Below are positions 11,089 through 22,500 of a stretch of DNA of 64,000 nucleotides, one piece after another (position 1 is the first letter of the stretch; each line of letters starts with the position of its first letter). The stretch is taken from positions 868,001 through 932,000 of the forward strand of contig CP021229.1 in assembly GCA_003999685.1 (NCBI GenBank), in the 5' to 3' direction. The notes under the pieces were generated by a model. The model was given only the letters and a program-made list of their open reading frames with translations, had not been told where the DNA came from and made no database searches. The DNA is from Taiwanofungus camphoratus (lineage: Eukaryota > Basidiomycota > Agaricomycetes > Polyporales > Taiwanofungaceae). A program made the translations under genes and the position numbers.

Positions 11089-13836
11089 TGATGCGCACTA
11101 TAACACTCCAACCCCAACTGGGTACGACCTAGAGAAGCTGGAAGGCTATAGAACTAGTTAGTGTGGAGGGGAGAGTCAGCAGCAAAGGGTTCCCGATCTC
11201 AAATGGGTCGAGAGACGTCTACGAAGGTCTTCGACGACCCTCTACGTGTGTCGCGACTGCTCGACGTAGCTTCGATGCGCTACTATGCTGTACTATACTA
11301 AGGAGAGGCTTAAACGTGAGAACTTAGCTGATATGCAGCCCTTCGAAATACTGTAGAAGGCGGACTTGGGTTAGAGAGAGATGCTAGCGCAACCCTTCGA
11401 TGTGACTTGAAGGCGGACGTAAGACTGAATGCAACTCTTCAACGGATGTTGAAGACGGACGAGACGCAACCCTTCAAGATACTGTAGAAGGCGGATAGTA
11501 GACGCAACTCTTCAAACGTAATCGAAGACGGAAGGACGCAGTAGAACGCAGTAGGAGACTGAATTGAAGGTGCTCTTCTTGAGCTCTGCAGGATGGGGAA
11601 GAACTTCTCTGTTGTTCCCAGACACCATACATCGCGTTTATACTACTGTACTATAATGTAAGGCGCATCGGGAGTGGCATAGTATGAGTGGCATCCTAAC
11701 TACTTGCGTACTATGAACTACGGAGTGGCATGAAATATACTAAGACAAGACCTGGGGCTATAGCGTTATCGAGTACATCGAGTGGTGCGTCGTAGCAGAT
11801 CGAGCGATATCGGAGTGGCGAGACCGGTGATGAGTCCCGTAGCCTCCTGGCCCCCGAATCGCGATTTTAGGAGCTTTCTAATCCCCCAACCGACCACTCT
11901 AAGACTCTCCTACAGCCTACGACAGGAGGGATAGGTTCCTATAATATTCCTAACGCCCCCTCTCCTTCCTAAACCCTCCTAACACCCTACGAAGTCTTGC
12001 GAAGTCACACGAGGTGCTACGAGATTTCGAATGCTAGACGCGAAGTCCCTAACTCCTGCTAAGTCCACTATCGGACACTGCCGGCCCTCCCATACTGTTC
12101 CATTGGATCTAGGTCCTATCTACTACGTCACTCATCCCGGGCTTAGCTAAGAAGTCTTAGCTAAGTCTCTCCTAGCTCTTGTGATTGCAGCTACCTCCGA
12201 TAGGCTCCGAAACGGTCCGAAGTTCCGGAAGTTGGACTTAGGAAGCCTTGTGCACCCCCATGGGTCTCGATCCTATGCCATAAGGTCATCCTAGGACGTA
12301 CCCATATGACCCTCCACCCATTTAGGACACCTCCTGCCCCGATTAGGCCAAGTCCCGCTGCTAAGGACTTCGTGCGCTCTTAGCCCACTAAGATAGGTGA
12401 TCACGGCGCATGGCTGCTCTCGGATAGTCATCCCGCCCTCGTGAATGAAGTTTGTCACCTTTCTACCGTTCGTAGTTCCCCTGTTTCAGTTCCTAATTAG
12501 TTCCTATCCCCCTCGTGTTCACTTCGGAGTCCATGCGTTTTAGTACACATTTCGGACTCGTAAGGATCGCTTCGCGCAAGATTAGTTCACCTCACGCTCT
12601 CCTATTTAGTCAGAGGTAGTTTACTATGTAAAAGAGAGACCCCTCAGTGTACGCTTCTCTCTTTGGAATACCAGTTCCCCTGTAGCTCCGATCTCAGGAA
12701 AGCGCCGCGAGTACAACCTTAGGAACGGTCCCAAGGTCCCTAAGTCTCCACCCCAGCTCCGTTTCAGTACCTTTGAACTACGTCTACGCTCGCAATATAT
12801 CTACGAACTACGTCTACGCTTCCCGAACTACGCACTACGATCTACGAAGTCGCCGTGACTTCGTGCCCTTCAGCACCTCTTATAGCACCTATCCGGTGGG
12901 CCTCCGCCTTAGTTATACCCTTAGGCTCACGTTGCGTCATCCCTACGTCCTACGAATAACCCTACGACTCCCCTATAGCCTTCATTACAGGCTATAGTAC
13001 GTCTCTCTACGCCCTCGAACTCTCCGACCCACACCTCGACGTCATCAGACACTTCAGAGCTTCCAGCAACCTCGTTCCCTCATTCCTATTCCAAGTATTA
13101 GCTCTCCGAACCATCCGACCTCTCCTACAAGTCTCCTACGCCAGCCAAACCTCGCCCACCTCGCTCTAACAAACCTCTAAGCCTTATACCCTTTAGCTAA
13201 CTCTAGCTAAAAGGACTTCGCAGCAGTCTCGTACCCTCTGCCGCTTAGTAGAAATTATAGTCCATTGGCTTATTGCTCCCTAACTCTATACAGCCTACGA
13301 AGTCAGCTCGCGTGATTTAGCTAAAACTTCGAAGGACTTCGCAAAACCTCGAAGAACTTCGCATACTTCGGAGGGCCTCGCAAGGCCTTAGGGATAGTAT
13401 AGCACTTAGGAACAAGATCCTGTTGTGCAGGACCCTTGACCCCTTACTCCCCTACTTACAAAAACAAGACATACAGGTTTCCCGGTATCATACAGGTTGT
13501 AGCTCCTACCCTCACACCCTCACAGTTATCACACTACCCCCAGCCACGTTGCGGAGCACTCCCTAGGTACCAGGGTCCCCTAGGTCGTATCACCGGTCAC
13601 GTGCGAGGACATTGAGTGGCAACTGCATGTGGCGTATTGTGCGTAGAGGGACCGGTACACCGGAACATCAGACCGGAACTGGCGGAGTGGCGGTGGCGTG
13701 ATTCGAGGCTATCAGAGAGTCCCGCGGTGGCTTTTCGGGCTGTATCGGACATGTCGAGTGGCGTCAAAGCCATGACTAAGGTCCTAGGGTCGAGTGAGGG
13801 CGCTCCACGGGGCCTAGAAGGGCCTGGCGCCTATCA
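11089..13836 (+). repeat. LTR-like repeat, family B copy 1 (about 979 bp without its insert)
   Basis: It starts TGATGCGCACTATAACACTC and ends GGGCCTGGCGCCTATCA. ACGG lies on both sides (11085-11088 and 13837-13840); the uninterrupted family D copy reads GGTCATGGGACTGATT at this spot. Inside are five tandem hairpin units (about 11337-11535). Repeat A2 is nested at 11828-13592. I see no coding sequence. Confidence 0.75.
11828..13592 (-). repeat. LTR-like repeat, family A copy 2, nested in B1
   Basis: On the plus strand it reads TGATGAGTCCCGTAGCC...CCTAGGTCGTATCA, 1,765 bp. CCGG precedes and follows it. The same place in copy B2 reads GAGACCGGTCACGTGCG without the insert, so CCGG is the target duplication. 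Short ORFs inside, such as 12773-12997, come from a degenerate CTACG/TACGA-rich stretch and are not genes. Confidence 0.8.
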
Positions 13837-13884
13837 ACGGGACTGATCCAAGGTCCGACCGATAAGAGAAAAGAAATTGTATCA

Positions 13885-14934
13885 GGTTTCAGAAGAGGGA
13901 CCTTTCTTCTTGAGGCCTGTGTTTTCCATTTATAAGCTTTAAAATGATGCTTTCCATCATCTGAACTATTGGATTCAACAGAGGAGTCCAATGATGAGGA
14001 CAACGAGTCTCTGTTATACAGTTCCTGGGATTGCTGGTCCAATAGTTTGAAGATGGCTCTCAGATAGCTGCTTGACTTAATCTGAGTGACCAGCCACAGA
14101 GCAGAGCCATTGCTTTTAGGTGCAGTGTGAGAGCTGGTGCCCCTTTGCAGCTTATTCCCACTAATCCTCACTTCTGCAGATCCATTTGACTCAGAGGGTA
14201 TAGCTTGCTTCCCTTTGCTTGAGAGCAGAATCTCAAGAGCAGCTATTCTCACCCTTACCATTTCCAGCTCACATTCTATAGTTTCTCAGTAGGAACTAGG
14301 CCCACCCAAGGGGGTAACATGAGCTTCCACAGACCATAAAAAACTTTTCTCCCTCACCATTGGCCTATGGTTGTTTGTAGATTGAATGCCCTCAGTGATG
14401 ACAGCCCTTTCAGTGGCCTTTTTAGCCTTCCAGTAATCTAGAGCTTCTCACTGCTTATTGAAACTGAGCCTATCCCTGAGAACACTCTCATAATGGGGTA
14501 GGCTGTTGGTGAACATCTCTGATTCTTCTCTTTGAGCTTCTACATTAAGCTCATCCTCTTGGATATTGGTACCACTGTTTTTGCAGATCAAGTCCCTTAC
14601 CTTCAAAAGAGATAGTACCTTCCCCTCAGTGTTCGAGATGCTCAAAGGCCCTCACTTCTTAAATCATCTGATATCGCTTCTGGATGCAATCCCACTCTGC
14701 TCGACTTAGCAAGTCTTCTGCAGTTTTGACTAGCTCTCTTTGTTCCTGAGTCAGGAGGCTCCCCATCACTCAGTTTTGAGATAGTGGGGTTGCCATAGAG
14801 CTATCTGAGTCTCTACTCTTACTGTGATGTGTCCATTGTACTTCTATCCAGGGTCTTTCATCTGAGATGACCCTATTATCACTGTTATAACTAATCTCTA
14901 CAGGATGTGTGCCATCAATGGATATGATACAATT
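13885..14934 (-). mobile_element. Gag-like relic of a Ty3/Gypsy element
   Basis: The minus strand between repeats D2 and D3 carries a Ser/Asp-rich region and then a basic KWKTQASRRKVPLLKPD segment. This resembles the basic stretch before the capsid part of basidiomycete Gypsy gag proteins. A second frame nearby (14645-14448) is acidic and helical in look. It is clearly broken and old. Its position next to the D repeats suggests D may be the LTR of this family, but that is inference. Confidence 0.4.
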
Positions 14935-15346
14935 TCTTTTCTCTCGTATCTTATTGGTCGGACCTCAAATCAATCCCATGACCTTTTGCTTCTAGGATGG
15001 GCCTCGGAAAGGCCCTGCTTACACATCCCGTCTTACGCTTACTGATTGCTAATACGGCCCGATAACTCATACTGCCTTATTTATGCTTACTCATGCTGCT
15101 TCTTAGATCACATGCCATGGTCCGTGCACAGAGTAGAATACGTATATAAGACCCTGTACTTTGTAGGTTGGACCTTAAGTTTGATCTGGTTACCAAGTAG
15201 CTAGTTATCACTAGCAATCTTATACTCGTATCTTGCGACCTCCCGCTTCGTACCTGAGTACTCACTCGACTCTTATTGACTTCGTCCGGGAGGACATACG
15301 CAGTGTCCTTAAGTCCTCGCTACTACTTCTAGTAGTCAGGCCCTCA
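14935..15346 (-). repeat. LTR-like repeat, family D copy 3 (inverted)
   Basis: On the plus strand it reads TGATACAATTTCTTTTCTCTC...GTAGTCAGGCCCTCA, the reverse complement of D copy 1. It is somewhat shorter, about 412 bp. The bases beyond its right end match, inverted, the bases to the left of D1, so more than the LTR-like unit is shared. Confidence 0.6.
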
Positions 15347-17924
15347 TGTTCGAGGCTTCACAGTCATTGATACCAGCTTGTATCAGGATAAGTTCCTACT
15401 CTCTGAGTCTAATGATGTCAAAGGAGATAAGATAGTGTTTTCAGAGTGGATATCAGCCACAAAGGATATCGACTCCTGAGCTCAGTAACAGAAGTTTGTG
15501 AAGTTACTACCTGACTATACAGTAGTTCAGGCTTCACTCTGGAGGACAAATGGATGCTCTCCATGTCTGACAATGCTTGTAGAGCCTCTCTGCCCAGTGT
15601 ATCCTCAGTATTTCAGCCATCAGAAGGTAAAAACTCAGCTGGCATAATTGGACTAGATGGCACAGAGTGCAATCTCAGCTGAGACCACAGGTTATACCAT
15701 CAAGAAGCCATCTGGAGCAGTTTCTTTTTAGCTTAGTGAATGAATAGGTTAAAGATGTTTTGGAAGTAGATGATGTTGTCAAGTCGGAGACTTGAGTTAA
15801 TCAGACCCAAGAGTAGCCAGATGTCAATGAGAGTTGTTCAAACAAGTCTTTGACAGTCAAAAATATGTGATAATCATGACCAAAAGTAGTCGATGTCAGC
15901 ACACAGTGAAGAACATTGCACACAAAAGTGACTGGTTTCAAGACCATTTTCAGTTCATATATATGCTACCAAAGGTTGGAAGAAAAAAAAAAGGGAAGTA
16001 TCAGCCAAACTGTCACATTTTCTTTTCTGACAGTTTGACAGACAGGTTTTTCCTAACCAACTTCCAGTTGCTGCAACCACCGAATTTTCTAATGGATCTG
16101 TGACCCATCTTGCTGAACAGAGGGTGGTGAGAGAGCAGCAGAAGTAACTGATCAGTTATCAAGATCAATATCTGTAGTCTTTTGTATATTATGTGTATTA
16201 ACCATACTCTCTAGCTTGAGGGTATCAATCAGCATTATTTGTCTCACACTAATGCTTGAAAGAATCTGGATTTTCTGGCATCCACAATCTCAATGATATG
16301 TTATTGCAAATTGTAATAGGCGCAATTCTTGCACGGATTCTGAATCAGCAGAACAAGTCATGCAAAACATGACAGCCGGTATGATATCAGACAAGTTTGT
16401 AAACTTGTGAAATATTTCCGTCAAACACAATTTGAAATAACAGTTGGGACATGTTCCAATGCTATGTAAGATATGCCTGTCTCATCCTCGACTACATCAC
16501 GTGACCATTGTCTGTCACGCTTACAGCAATTTGGCAGATAGAAATATGAAAAAATCTATAGGCTAAAGACATAGCACATAACTCAAAATTCTGCGACCAT
16601 CAAACTGTGCGGAAATGACCTCTCTACAGTTTGATGGTGGCCGATTTTTTATTAAAAGCCTTCTTAGATAGTTATAAGACCATCTTGTATGGAACTGAAC
16701 ATACTTGCTTAGATAAGCAACATGATACAATCATTTAGTTTGAAGGTAGTGTTCGAGCAACTGCATTAATTATGTTAATATTCAGTACCTATTGTGTAAC
16801 TAATGTCTTGACAAACACTTGTCCGGCTGTTACACCTGATGGTCACACTGTGATGATAGTAGTCGAAAATGAGATGGGCATATCTTATGTAAAGCAACAA
16901 TTGGATTGATTCCTTCAATTGCGTCAAAGCACCACAGGCTCTCAGCCACTTAATCAAATACATAGGTGGTTCCAAAGTTTGCACCTGTTGCATTGAATTT
17001 ATCAATTGCCATATCATTATATAGCTATGTGAACTTTTCCGGGTTCTAGTGATGGGACAGCTGGTTCCGAGACTACCAGTTTTCCTGATGTAGTGATTCT
17101 GCAACAACATGCACTTTCCCATTGTTGTCAGACACTACAACGGCCTGATACGCCGGACCTGTCAGGAGCGGAACGGCACTATTTTGTCATAGCACGACCT
17201 TCAAGTCTTCGCGCTCGTTCCACGTTGCATGATATCAAACAGTTCCTCTGTCAAAATGCAGTCAAAACAACCAAGTGAAGATCACATCACCTCGGAACTC
17301 TTCTCCACATACGAGTGTTTACTTCCAAACTCTCAAGCCACTAATACCCCAGCCAACCATTGTCTCAGCGTCCGCTACGCATTCATTGGTGCGAAAGCAT
17401 GTAGAGGTTGCTAGACAGCAGTAGATTTCCATATCAACTTCTCGACTTCTCCGAATCGAAGCCGTCTTGCCTCAATCACCTATTTACCCTACACGTTCGC
17501 GTCTTGTCATACAGGAAGAGAGATGGTAATGGTCTCCAAATCCTCGAGCAACCATTGTCTCCTTGCCAGCTGCTGCGGGTCTGTTTATCATGTCATGTCT
17601 TTGCACTCGGCGCGAAAATGAACACAAATTGACCATTCGGCATTTCAAGCCTGAGCAAAGGAGGCAAAGTTCCACGTTCCTGCCATCAATATTCAGACGT
17701 TGTGTTCGGGAGCAGATCTGACAGCGTGGGCACCGAAGCTCTGTCGAACCGCTCAGCTGAAGCCAGCGAGCGGGACATTTCCAGTAAGTGCTAACCACTG
17801 CGGATGAAACGCGTGGTCGTACTGTTCTGAATGTCATATAACGGCACGTCGCCCATACGTTTGCCTCTCCTCCGCTCACTCGCCCGACACGCTCAGCTAC
17901 ATAAATCCTGAATAACCGAGGAGT
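15347..17924. other. Repeat-derived then unassigned sequence, no gene called
   Basis: The first part (15347-16110) shows long open stretches on the plus strand and shares text with 2097-2205, so it is transposon-derived of unassigned family. From about 16110 to 17924 the base composition shifts towards that of the gene island. I find only short unsupported frames there (for example minus 17122-16775 and 18080-17484) without family resemblance or matching splice sites. The last bases are presumably the promoter of the DUF6533 gene. Confidence 0.4.
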
Positions 17925-19387
17925 ATGCTCAGTCCGGCTGCACAAGTATATCAGGATTCGGACTGTATGTGAACCTGTCGCATATTTCTCGGCCTCTCGC
18001 TCATGTCGAGTGTAACTTGTAACAGTGACGTTTAAGTTCGCCATCTCGGCGACCTGTCTTCTTGTATGGGATACAATCATCCATATAGATGATGAGGTGC
18101 GTCACAGTATCATCGAATTACACTATCGGTAGAATAATAGACAATCCGAGCAGATCGAGTACATCTGGAGGTCAGTACCGCACTGCACGTGAGTTTGGCC
18201 GAAAGGTTAATCCAACTCCATATACAGAGGACCTCGCTCGTGGATGAAGTGGGCTTATGCATTCGTTAGACACTTTCCATATGTTGCGCAATCGTCGGTG
18301 CTCGCTGTTCGTACCATGTCAGTGTCTAAAGCTTATTGAATCTCCTGCAAAGGTCGATCTTAGTCCTCATCATACGGTCTGATCTGGGGCAGATCTGGTC
18401 CACACGGCAGTGTCTGGACTGGATCATCTACCAACTTTGCGTTATGGAGTCGGTCACCATTACCGTCGAAGCAGTGCTGATTGTCCGCGGTTGGCGAAAG
18501 TTCATTTGACCGTATAGCCATATCAACTGACAGCCTGCCTTCAGTATACGCTATGTATAATCGCAGCAAAGCAATCTTGTCGGTGGTATTTGCTTTGTTC
18601 TTGGCCGAGATCATCTCCATGATCTCTGTCATAGCTGTGTCTATGCCCAATATGTCGTTCACGATGTCGCAATGCCTCATCACACACGCTCCGAACGTCT
18701 TCACCACCTATTGGTGCGTGCGATCCCGATTACTTTATGGCGCTGCAGTGACTGGACTGCCTATCCAGGTTTCTTTCCCTGGCATTTGAAACGATCCTGT
18801 TCGGCTTAACTTTGATCAAATTCTTCGGTAATGTGAGCAACAAACATCTGGTGAAGCATTCTATCCTCTATGTGCTCGTCCGCGACGGGACGTGGGCTTA
18901 TGCCCTGATATTCGGTAAATGCATGCCTTGTCTCCTTGGCTCATTCGTCTCTAACCGGTAGGATGACCAGCGATCATGCTGCTCAATGCCCTCATGTTTC
19001 GTCTCATCGACAACCCTACAGCCGGATTGTGCTTCTTGTGAGAAATGACCTTGGTGACCAAGTGTGACCTCATCTAACTAGCTGAATATCTAGCTGGGAG
19101 CTCACAACAATGTCTTCTGCTGTAAGCCTTCAATGTTGCTCCGGTGAAATACTGTCCTGACACACACCTAGGGGTCGCATGTCTTGCTGAATCTACGACG
19201 TCATGGCGAACAGAGTGAACCACCTGCGACTTCGTTTTGGACCGATGCGAGTATGCATTTTGCAACAGGCGTAAACCACATGTCGAAGCCTCTCGACGGT
19301 TTGCACGACCAGACGTTGCTGTCTGAGCAACATCAGCTACATGACTCGAACTCCCCATCGTTGAACGCCACCTTCGTCAACGCATAG
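17925..19387 (+). CDS. DUF6533-family multi-pass membrane protein, 10 exons
   Basis: I read ten exons: 17925-17964, 18026-18096, 18154-18170, 18228-18297, 18411-18489, 18545-18713, 18769-18914, 18971-19037, 19094-19121 and 19172-19387. They sum to 903 nt, a closed frame of 300 residues, which is usual for this Basidiomycota-expanded family. Landmarks in order: LVWDTIIHIDDEIEYIWRG near residues 28-46 (the DUF6533 core), VEAVLIVRVYAMYNRSKAI, then FALFLAEIISMISVIAVS, FETILFGLTLIKFF, LYVLVRDGTWAYALIF and SHVLLNLRR. These alternate hydrophobic spans with short loops, so an integral membrane protein is expected. The last 60 residues are polar and probably cytosolic. No biochemical function is established for the family as far as I know. 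Exon 9 is only 28 nt, and the third only 17. Confidence 0.85.
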
Positions 19388-19548
19388 GATTTGTAGTACG
19401 CGTTCGTTGTTATTACAGTAGTTTTGTACAATATAGCCAAGCTCGGACATTAGTTACAGCGACAATGAGACCAAAAGCATTGAAAAACTCTGTAACACAC
19501 ATAACCCACGCTGAAGGAAACAATCAAGAAACACTGCCACCAGATCCG

Positions 19549-22500
19549 TTACGCATTTAGCAATTTCTCAACCTCGTTCGCATCAACATCTCGATTCTGA
19601 CCGCCAACAGTATGATCGACAGGCTGCGCATAATCGATAGTCGGCTTGCCCAGCAATTTGCGGGGTTCCAGTTTAAAGCGATGCTTCGCTTTGACGGCCC
19701 GCTTCTTCAATCGTTCCTTACACCGTCCACAAAGCGATCCTTGGGAATCAGCAGGAAGCGTGCGGTGACACGTCTTATTGCTGCAAGCCTGGACAACAGA
19801 TGTGAACCCCAAGTGCGACGGTTCCCAAAGTAGGCACTCACTTTACTTTGCCCAATGATAGCCTCGTTAGTACCAGCTGCGCTATCATCCACCGCAGCTG
19901 CGATGCCATCTGAAACGGGATGCCCGTTAGCCTGCCCTTCGAGCGCGGCTGACGTGTCTGGCGAGGTTGAAGGTGCTGGAGCTCCTTGATCAGCTTCCAC
20001 CGCCTGACGCTTATTCGCGCCGCCTATCAAATCTTCGTCTACCAAGCGCTTCCGCCTCATCAGCGACGGTGTGTGCGTGACACGATGATGAGGTTCTCCC
20101 GTCTTTGCAGAGAATGTACTGTAATATGATCCCTGATACGGAGGCACGCCCGCCGCGGCGGTGTACGTGGTGTCGGTATGTGTGCTTTGAGACGCGGCCG
20201 CGTATTCGGCACGCGACGAGACGAAGGTCGACGAGACAGAATACATCGGCTGGGTGCCCGGAGCCGCGTAGCCCTGCGGCGTGTAGGGCTGACTGTACGG
20301 TTGTGGGGGATACGCATACGCTTGCGCATAAGGTGGATATGGCGGTTGATACATGGTGTTCGGCGCGTATGGCGGCCGCGGATACGGATAAGGCGGCGTG
20401 CCATATGAGTAGGGGGGAGAAGGTCCGCCTGTGGCGTAAGGTGTCATATTATAAGGGGGCATATAGTATGGCATGGGGTATGGGTGCTGCATATGGGCAC
20501 CGGCGATGGGTGCATCAGGAGTCGTGGACGCTTGACCTATGTTTGCTTGGAAAGTAGCCTCAGCGCTAGGCACGGATAAATCTGATGGGCCTTGACTCAT
20601 TGTAGCATTCGAAGCTATTGCATCCTCTGGCTGTCCAGGTCCTGCATTAGTTGAAGCGGCCACTCCCGACTCAACTGTGCTCTGGCCATCATCTATCGGA
20701 ATTGGCGCCTTTGCTTTCCGCTTTGTTTTCTTTTTGCTATTTGACGCAGCAACACCATCCTGTGTAACAGCACCAGCAGGCTGATTCGGAGATACAGTTT
20801 GGAAAGTACTTGTCGCTGACGAGATCTTGGCAGTTTGGTCAGTGGGTGCTGTGATGCTGGAAGTCGGCTGCGGGGGAGTAGATGTTGATCTCGCAACCTA
20901 GATCATAAAGCCGGATTAGGGACTAGATACACGAGAGTAAATGACATGTACTGACTATGTTTGGTAACAGAGGTTCCATAAAGATGAGCCCAGTCGGTAC
21001 ATCCTGGGGCATTTGGACGGCTTCAGCGCTGGCCATGCCAAGAGCGGGATCCAAAACAACATCCGGTTGCGTGGATGGTCCGGGCACAGGATGCGATGAA
21101 TCTGATATCGCGCTACCTTCTCCCTGGTCCGCAGGTACACTCGCAGACCCAGCCGGCCCCGCATTCTCCTGCTTCGCAGCGTCCGCATCCGCCTTTTTCT
21201 TTTTCTTCTTCGACTTCTTTAGCGCGCTCTCTCCGCCCCCCTTCTCCTTCTCCTGCTCGGGCGACCTGCTCGCAGACGTGTCGGCCACCACCCCGATGTC
21301 GCGCAACGCCTTCTCGCGGCGGCCAGCGCGGTCGCGGGCGCGGCATGAGTCGCACATCTTCCAGGGGTTGCTTGGCGAGAGCAAATTGCAGCACGCCTTG
21401 ATCGAGCACACATGGTTCGTGCGCCGCGTCCCGCGCGCAGCAGGAGGGATGCCTGTACGCGGCTCCCCGAATGGTGTGTCCACCCCGCCCGCCGCGTTCG
21501 CGTTGACCTCCTGGCCCTCGGGTTCAGCGGGCACATCCTGGCCTGACGCGTCCTGGTCTTGGTCCTGGTCCTGGGGATGATCGTGATCGTGATCATGATC
21601 GGGCTCGTGGTCGTGGTCCTGGCCCGGCTCCGCATCGCTTTCCATTGCGAGCTCCTCAGACACTGCACGCGTGCCTGCCGCGCTCGCGCTGGCACTCACG
21701 CCAACTGCGGCGGCCCACCCATCGAATGCTTGTGCCTTGGACTCCTTGTCGCGTACCCGCTTCAGCTTACTATGGTGCCGGTTCTGGATCCGGTGCCGCT
21801 CGCACCGCAAGTACTGGTAATCACCCGGCAGGATCTCCCGGCAGTGCGACACCGTGCACATCCGCGGGGGCAGAGGGATGCTCGGTGTCGGCGGGTCAGG
21901 CGTGGGCGTGGGTGGCTGCACCGTGGTCGTCCCGTCCGCCTGCCATTCTCGCCACTCGTGCTGCTGCGTCTGAGGGAGGGGCTGGGGCACTTGGTCAGTA
22001 CAATTTAACGACGGACGACATTAAAAGGGACCCACAGGCAGCCCTGCCTCTGCCCGGCGCATGTCATCCTCGTTTCGCATCTTCTGCAGTTCCGCCACCG
22101 CAAACTCCTTCTCCCGCTTCCACTTTGCCCGCTTTGTCGTCCCGTAGCTCCGGTACCGGTCCCGGCACCCCTGGCACATCTTGAAGAACGAGTTGCCCGA
22201 CACCAGCGCCTTACAACCCTTGATCGAGCAGAATCGCGGTGGCAGAGATGGTGCATCCAGCGCCGCTGGTGCCGACGTGCTTGTCGCTAGCTTAGTTAAG
22301 GATGGGGACCCGGATGTATTGTTGTTGATCGTTGTAGCATTGATTCCCGAAGACAAACTTGTCCCGACGTGGAGAGGCGACAGCTGTTGCTGCCCGTTCC
22401 GACGTGCATCTGCACACCCATCCGTCGAAATTCGCGGAGATTGGCTTGTTGATGCAGGCAGCGTCAACGCATTCGCTAGCTCTGAGTCATGTGAGAATAG

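Larger units (their letters stand above)
8911..13884 (+). repeat. Family D repeat copy 2, host of a three-deep nest
   Basis: The D unit is read in pieces: 8911-9106, 10838-11088 and 13837-13884. Together these match D copy 1 in order. It is split by repeat A1 (9107-10837) and by repeat B1 (11089-13836), and B1 is itself split by A2. The final piece ends AAAGAAATTGTATCA. The insertion order is D first, then B1 and A1, with A2 later than B1. Confidence 0.7.

Noticed and set aside
11089-13836. CRISPR-like array in the tandem hairpins of family B
   Set aside because: The units are degenerate, contiguous and in a eukaryotic repeat; there are no uniform spacers or cas genes.
17484-18080. 198-codon open frame on the minus strand
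   Set aside because: It overlaps the first exons of the DUF6533 gene on the other strand, has no family resemblance and looks like a chance frame.
20060-20557. Arg-rich open frames on both strands
   Set aside because: They are other-frame readings of the Pro/Tyr-rich exon of the five-module gene.
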